Below are positions 62,505-64,000 of a DNA stretch of 64,000 nucleotides, piece after piece (the stretch's first letter is position 1; each line of letters opens with the position of its first letter). The DNA comes from Rhodanobacter sp. MP7CTX1. Its GTDB lineage: Bacteria; Pseudomonadota; Gammaproteobacteria; Xanthomonadales; Rhodanobacteraceae. The translations under genes and the position numbers were made by a program. The stretch lies in the NCBI RefSeq assembly GCF_014205795.1, contig NZ_JACHCN010000009.1, positions 143,649-207,648 on the forward strand. The letters are read 5' to 3'. The notes below the pieces were generated by a model, which saw nothing but the letters and a program-made list of their open reading frames with translations, was not told the DNA's origin and ran no database searches.

Positions 62505-64000
62505 TTACTGCACCGTCAAGGTGATGTCGTCCAGGACAAATGAAGTCTGCTTTGAAGCGTTTTCCTGACCGGTGAACTTGATCGTCACCGTCTGACCGAT
62601 ATAAGCAGCCAGGTTGCTCGTGTATACCGTGTAGCCAGCGGCAGCGTTGAGGTTGGAGTAGGTCGCCAGGGTCGAAAGCACCTTGCCTGAGCTGTTGAGT
62701 ACCTGCAACTTCAGCGTGTCATGAGCCGCGGTTTTCGTGGTTTCCGCCGTATCGATATGCAGGTAATACGTCAAGGTTGCCTGCTTCTTGCCGCTCGGAA
62801 TGGTCACCGCCTGCGCCAGGGTATCGGTGTGGGTCGAACCCCAGCCATCCACACATGCGAACCACGTACCGCTATGCGGGACTTCAGATTTGCAGATGGT
62901 GACGTTGCACAACACGCCGGCGGTCATTGCCCACGGTGCGGCTGCGCCGCTTTCAAAGCCGGTGTTGCCCAACAGCTCGGACGAACCACTCGGCGGACTG
63001 CTGAGGGCCACTGCGGCGGTCTTCGAGCTCGTCTTGCCGCTGACGCTGTCGGTGACGGTCTCGGCCACGTTGTACGTACCGGCCGCCGCGTAGACATGAC
63101 TAGGGCTGGTGGCGGTCGAGGTGCTGCCGTCGCCAAACGTCCATGCATGCGCGCCGATGGTGCCACCCGAATCAGTGGACGCATCGGTGAAGGTCGCCGT
63201 CATGCCGCTGGCCGTACTGGTGAAATTGGCCGTCGGCGTACCACCGGTACTGGCGACAGTCACAGAGGCAGACTTGGAACTGGTCTTGCCGCTGACACTA
63301 TCGGTGACGGTCTCGACCACGCTGTACGTACCGGCCGCCGTATAGGCGTGGCTTGGGCTGGTGGCCGTCGAGGTGCCGCCGTCGCCAAACGTCCATGCAT
63401 GCGCGCTGATGGTGCCACCCGGATCGGTAGACGCATCCGTGAAGGTCGCCGTCAGGCCGCTGGAAGTACTGGTGAAATTGGCCGTCGGCGTACCACCGGG
63501 GTTGCTCACAGTCACAGAGGCAGACTTGGAGCTGGTCTTGCCGCTGACACTATCGGTGACGGTCTCGACCACGCTGTACGTGCCGGCCGTCGTATAGGCG
63601 TGGCTTGGGCTGGTAGCGGTCGAGGTGCTGCCGTCGCCAAACGTCCACGCATACGCGCTGATGGTGCCACCCGGATCAGTGGACGCATCCGTGAAGGTCG
63701 CCGTCAGGCCGCTGACTGTACTGGTGAAGTTGGCCGCGAGTGAGGCGGTCGTGCCTTCAGTAAAGTCGAGCACGCCCTTGGCACTGCTCATGGTCGTGCC
63801 ACCGACACTCACAAGAATGCTCTGCACACCATTGTTGGTGGACGCAGTAACGGTGTAGCCGGTGCTCGGTGCCAGATCCGTGATGATGTGACGCGCAGGA
63901 ATTGCGGCCACGCTATAGCCGATGTTTCCGCTGATCGGCGTGCCGGCCGGACCGGTGCTGCTGACCACGACGCTGTTGCCATCACTGGCCGCCAGTTGCA
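62505..64000 (-). CDS. PKD-repeat secreted protein, N-terminal part missing at window edge
   Basis: The open frame runs from the right edge (no start is visible; codons QLAASDGNSVVVSSTGP precede the first in-frame GTG at 63968) to the stop at 62505. It contains a variable region, three tandem ~84-residue PKD-type beta-sandwich repeats (each with FTDASTD...HAWTFGDG or YAWTFGDG), and a C-terminal jelly-roll-like module (NTGFESGAAAPWAMTAG, then a terminal SFVLDDITLTVQ). Such modules follow catalytic domains of secreted peptidases or glycan hydrolases. The N-terminal catalytic part, if any, lies outside the window. Confidence 0.82.
   Translation of the reverse strand, partial: QLAASDGNSVVVSSTGPAGTPISGNIGYSVAAIPARHIITDLAPSTGYTVTASTNNGVQSILVSVGGTTMSSAKGVLDFTEGTTASLAANFTSTVSGLTATFTDASTDPGGTISAYAWTFGDGSTSTATSPSHAYTTAGTYSVVETVTDSVSGKTSSKSASVTVSNPGGTPTANFTSTSSGLTATFTDASTDPGGTISAHAWTFGDGGTSTATSPSHAYTAAGTYSVVETVTDSVSGKTSSKSASVTVASTGGTPTANFTSTASGMTATFTDASTDSGGTIGAHAWTFGDGSTSTATSPSHVYAAAGTYNVAETVTDSVSGKTSSKTAAVALSSPPSGSSELLGNTGFESGAAAPWAMTAGVLCNVTICKSEVPHSGTWFACVDGWGSTHTDTLAQAVTIPSGKKQATLTYYLHIDTAETTKTAAHDTLKLQVLNSSGKVLSTLATYSNLNAAAGYTVYTSNLAAYIGQTVTIKFTGQENASKQTSFVLDDITLTVQ
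62988..63738 (-). repeat. Three tandem 252-bp near-identical PKD-coding repeats
   Basis: A marker TGTACG recurs at 63071, 63323 and 63575, giving a 252-base period (84 codons). The units differ at few positions, mostly synonymous or conservative, for example ACCGGCCGCC versus GCCGGCCGTC. Near identity at DNA level points to recent internal duplication or gene conversion. Confidence 0.85.

Noticed and set aside
62988..63738. CRISPR array
   Set aside because: The repeats are 252 bp, contiguous without spacers, and encode PKD domains in frame.

Overview
The window comes from a GC-rich gammaproteobacterium. The best fit is Xanthomonadales, probably Rhodanobacteraceae (Rhodanobacter/Dyella/Luteibacter-like). 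The reasons are the high GC content, the ctaB-ctaA-SURF1 block beside a DUF2909-type twin-TM gene, the CzcA-type efflux operon, and a GCCCT...AGGGC dispersed repeat. This placement is an inference from gene content; no rRNA or tRNA lies in the window.

Layout. 1-4833 (minus strand): heavy-metal RND efflux operon (adaptor, pump, outer-membrane channel; the channel is cut by the left edge). 5114-9658 (minus): Na/Pi-cotransporter-like protein and an MgtA-type Mg2+ ATPase, separated by a REP-like inverted pair; mgtA has a long, structured upstream region containing a small ORF. 10529-12106 (plus): TPR-sulfotransferase. 12119-15572 (minus): haem O/haem A synthases, a small membrane protein and SURF1 (cytochrome oxidase assembly), with a twin-TM gene beside them.

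15974-62248 is one large exopolysaccharide/secondary-metabolite island. It starts with a UDP-uronate pair (epimerase and UDP-HexNAc dehydrogenase, minus). Next on the plus strand (18569-27881) come an export lipoprotein, a chain-length regulator, a BY-kinase-like ATPase with a degenerate P-loop, an outer-membrane beta-barrel, two alpha/beta hydrolases of the type found in exosortase loci, galE, and a secreted lyase-like protein. The minus strand from 51875 down to 27994 reads as a single ~24 kb tightly packed unit: two paralogous cupin/JmjC-like oxygenases, an A-PCP NRPS, a 2664-aa KS-AT-ACP-aminotransferase-C-A-PCP hybrid synthase, then glycosyltransferases, deacetylases, Wzy, Wzx and a CapK-type adenylating enzyme. 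A plus-strand arm (52194-62248) carries a sulfotransferase, a glycosyltransferase, a membrane J-domain protein, an AsnB-type amidotransferase, an acyl carrier protein, an acyl-CoA ligase, an HemK-like methyltransferase, a NadE-like enzyme and a GNAT-like protein. The window ends in a PKD-repeat secreted protein (minus) cut by the right edge.

Working model (inference): the island makes a uronic-acid-containing surface polysaccharide and decorates it with a small peptide-ketide. By eye, the adenylation pockets read as Pro and Gly, the AT reads as malonyl, and the aminotransferase would place a beta-amino group. No thioesterase is present, so the carrier-bound product may be handed to a transferase. 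The hydrolases, amidotransferase, ACP and AMP ligase resemble those of exosortase-A loci, yet no exosortase, PEP-CTERM protein or priming glycosyl-1-phosphate transferase is visible here.
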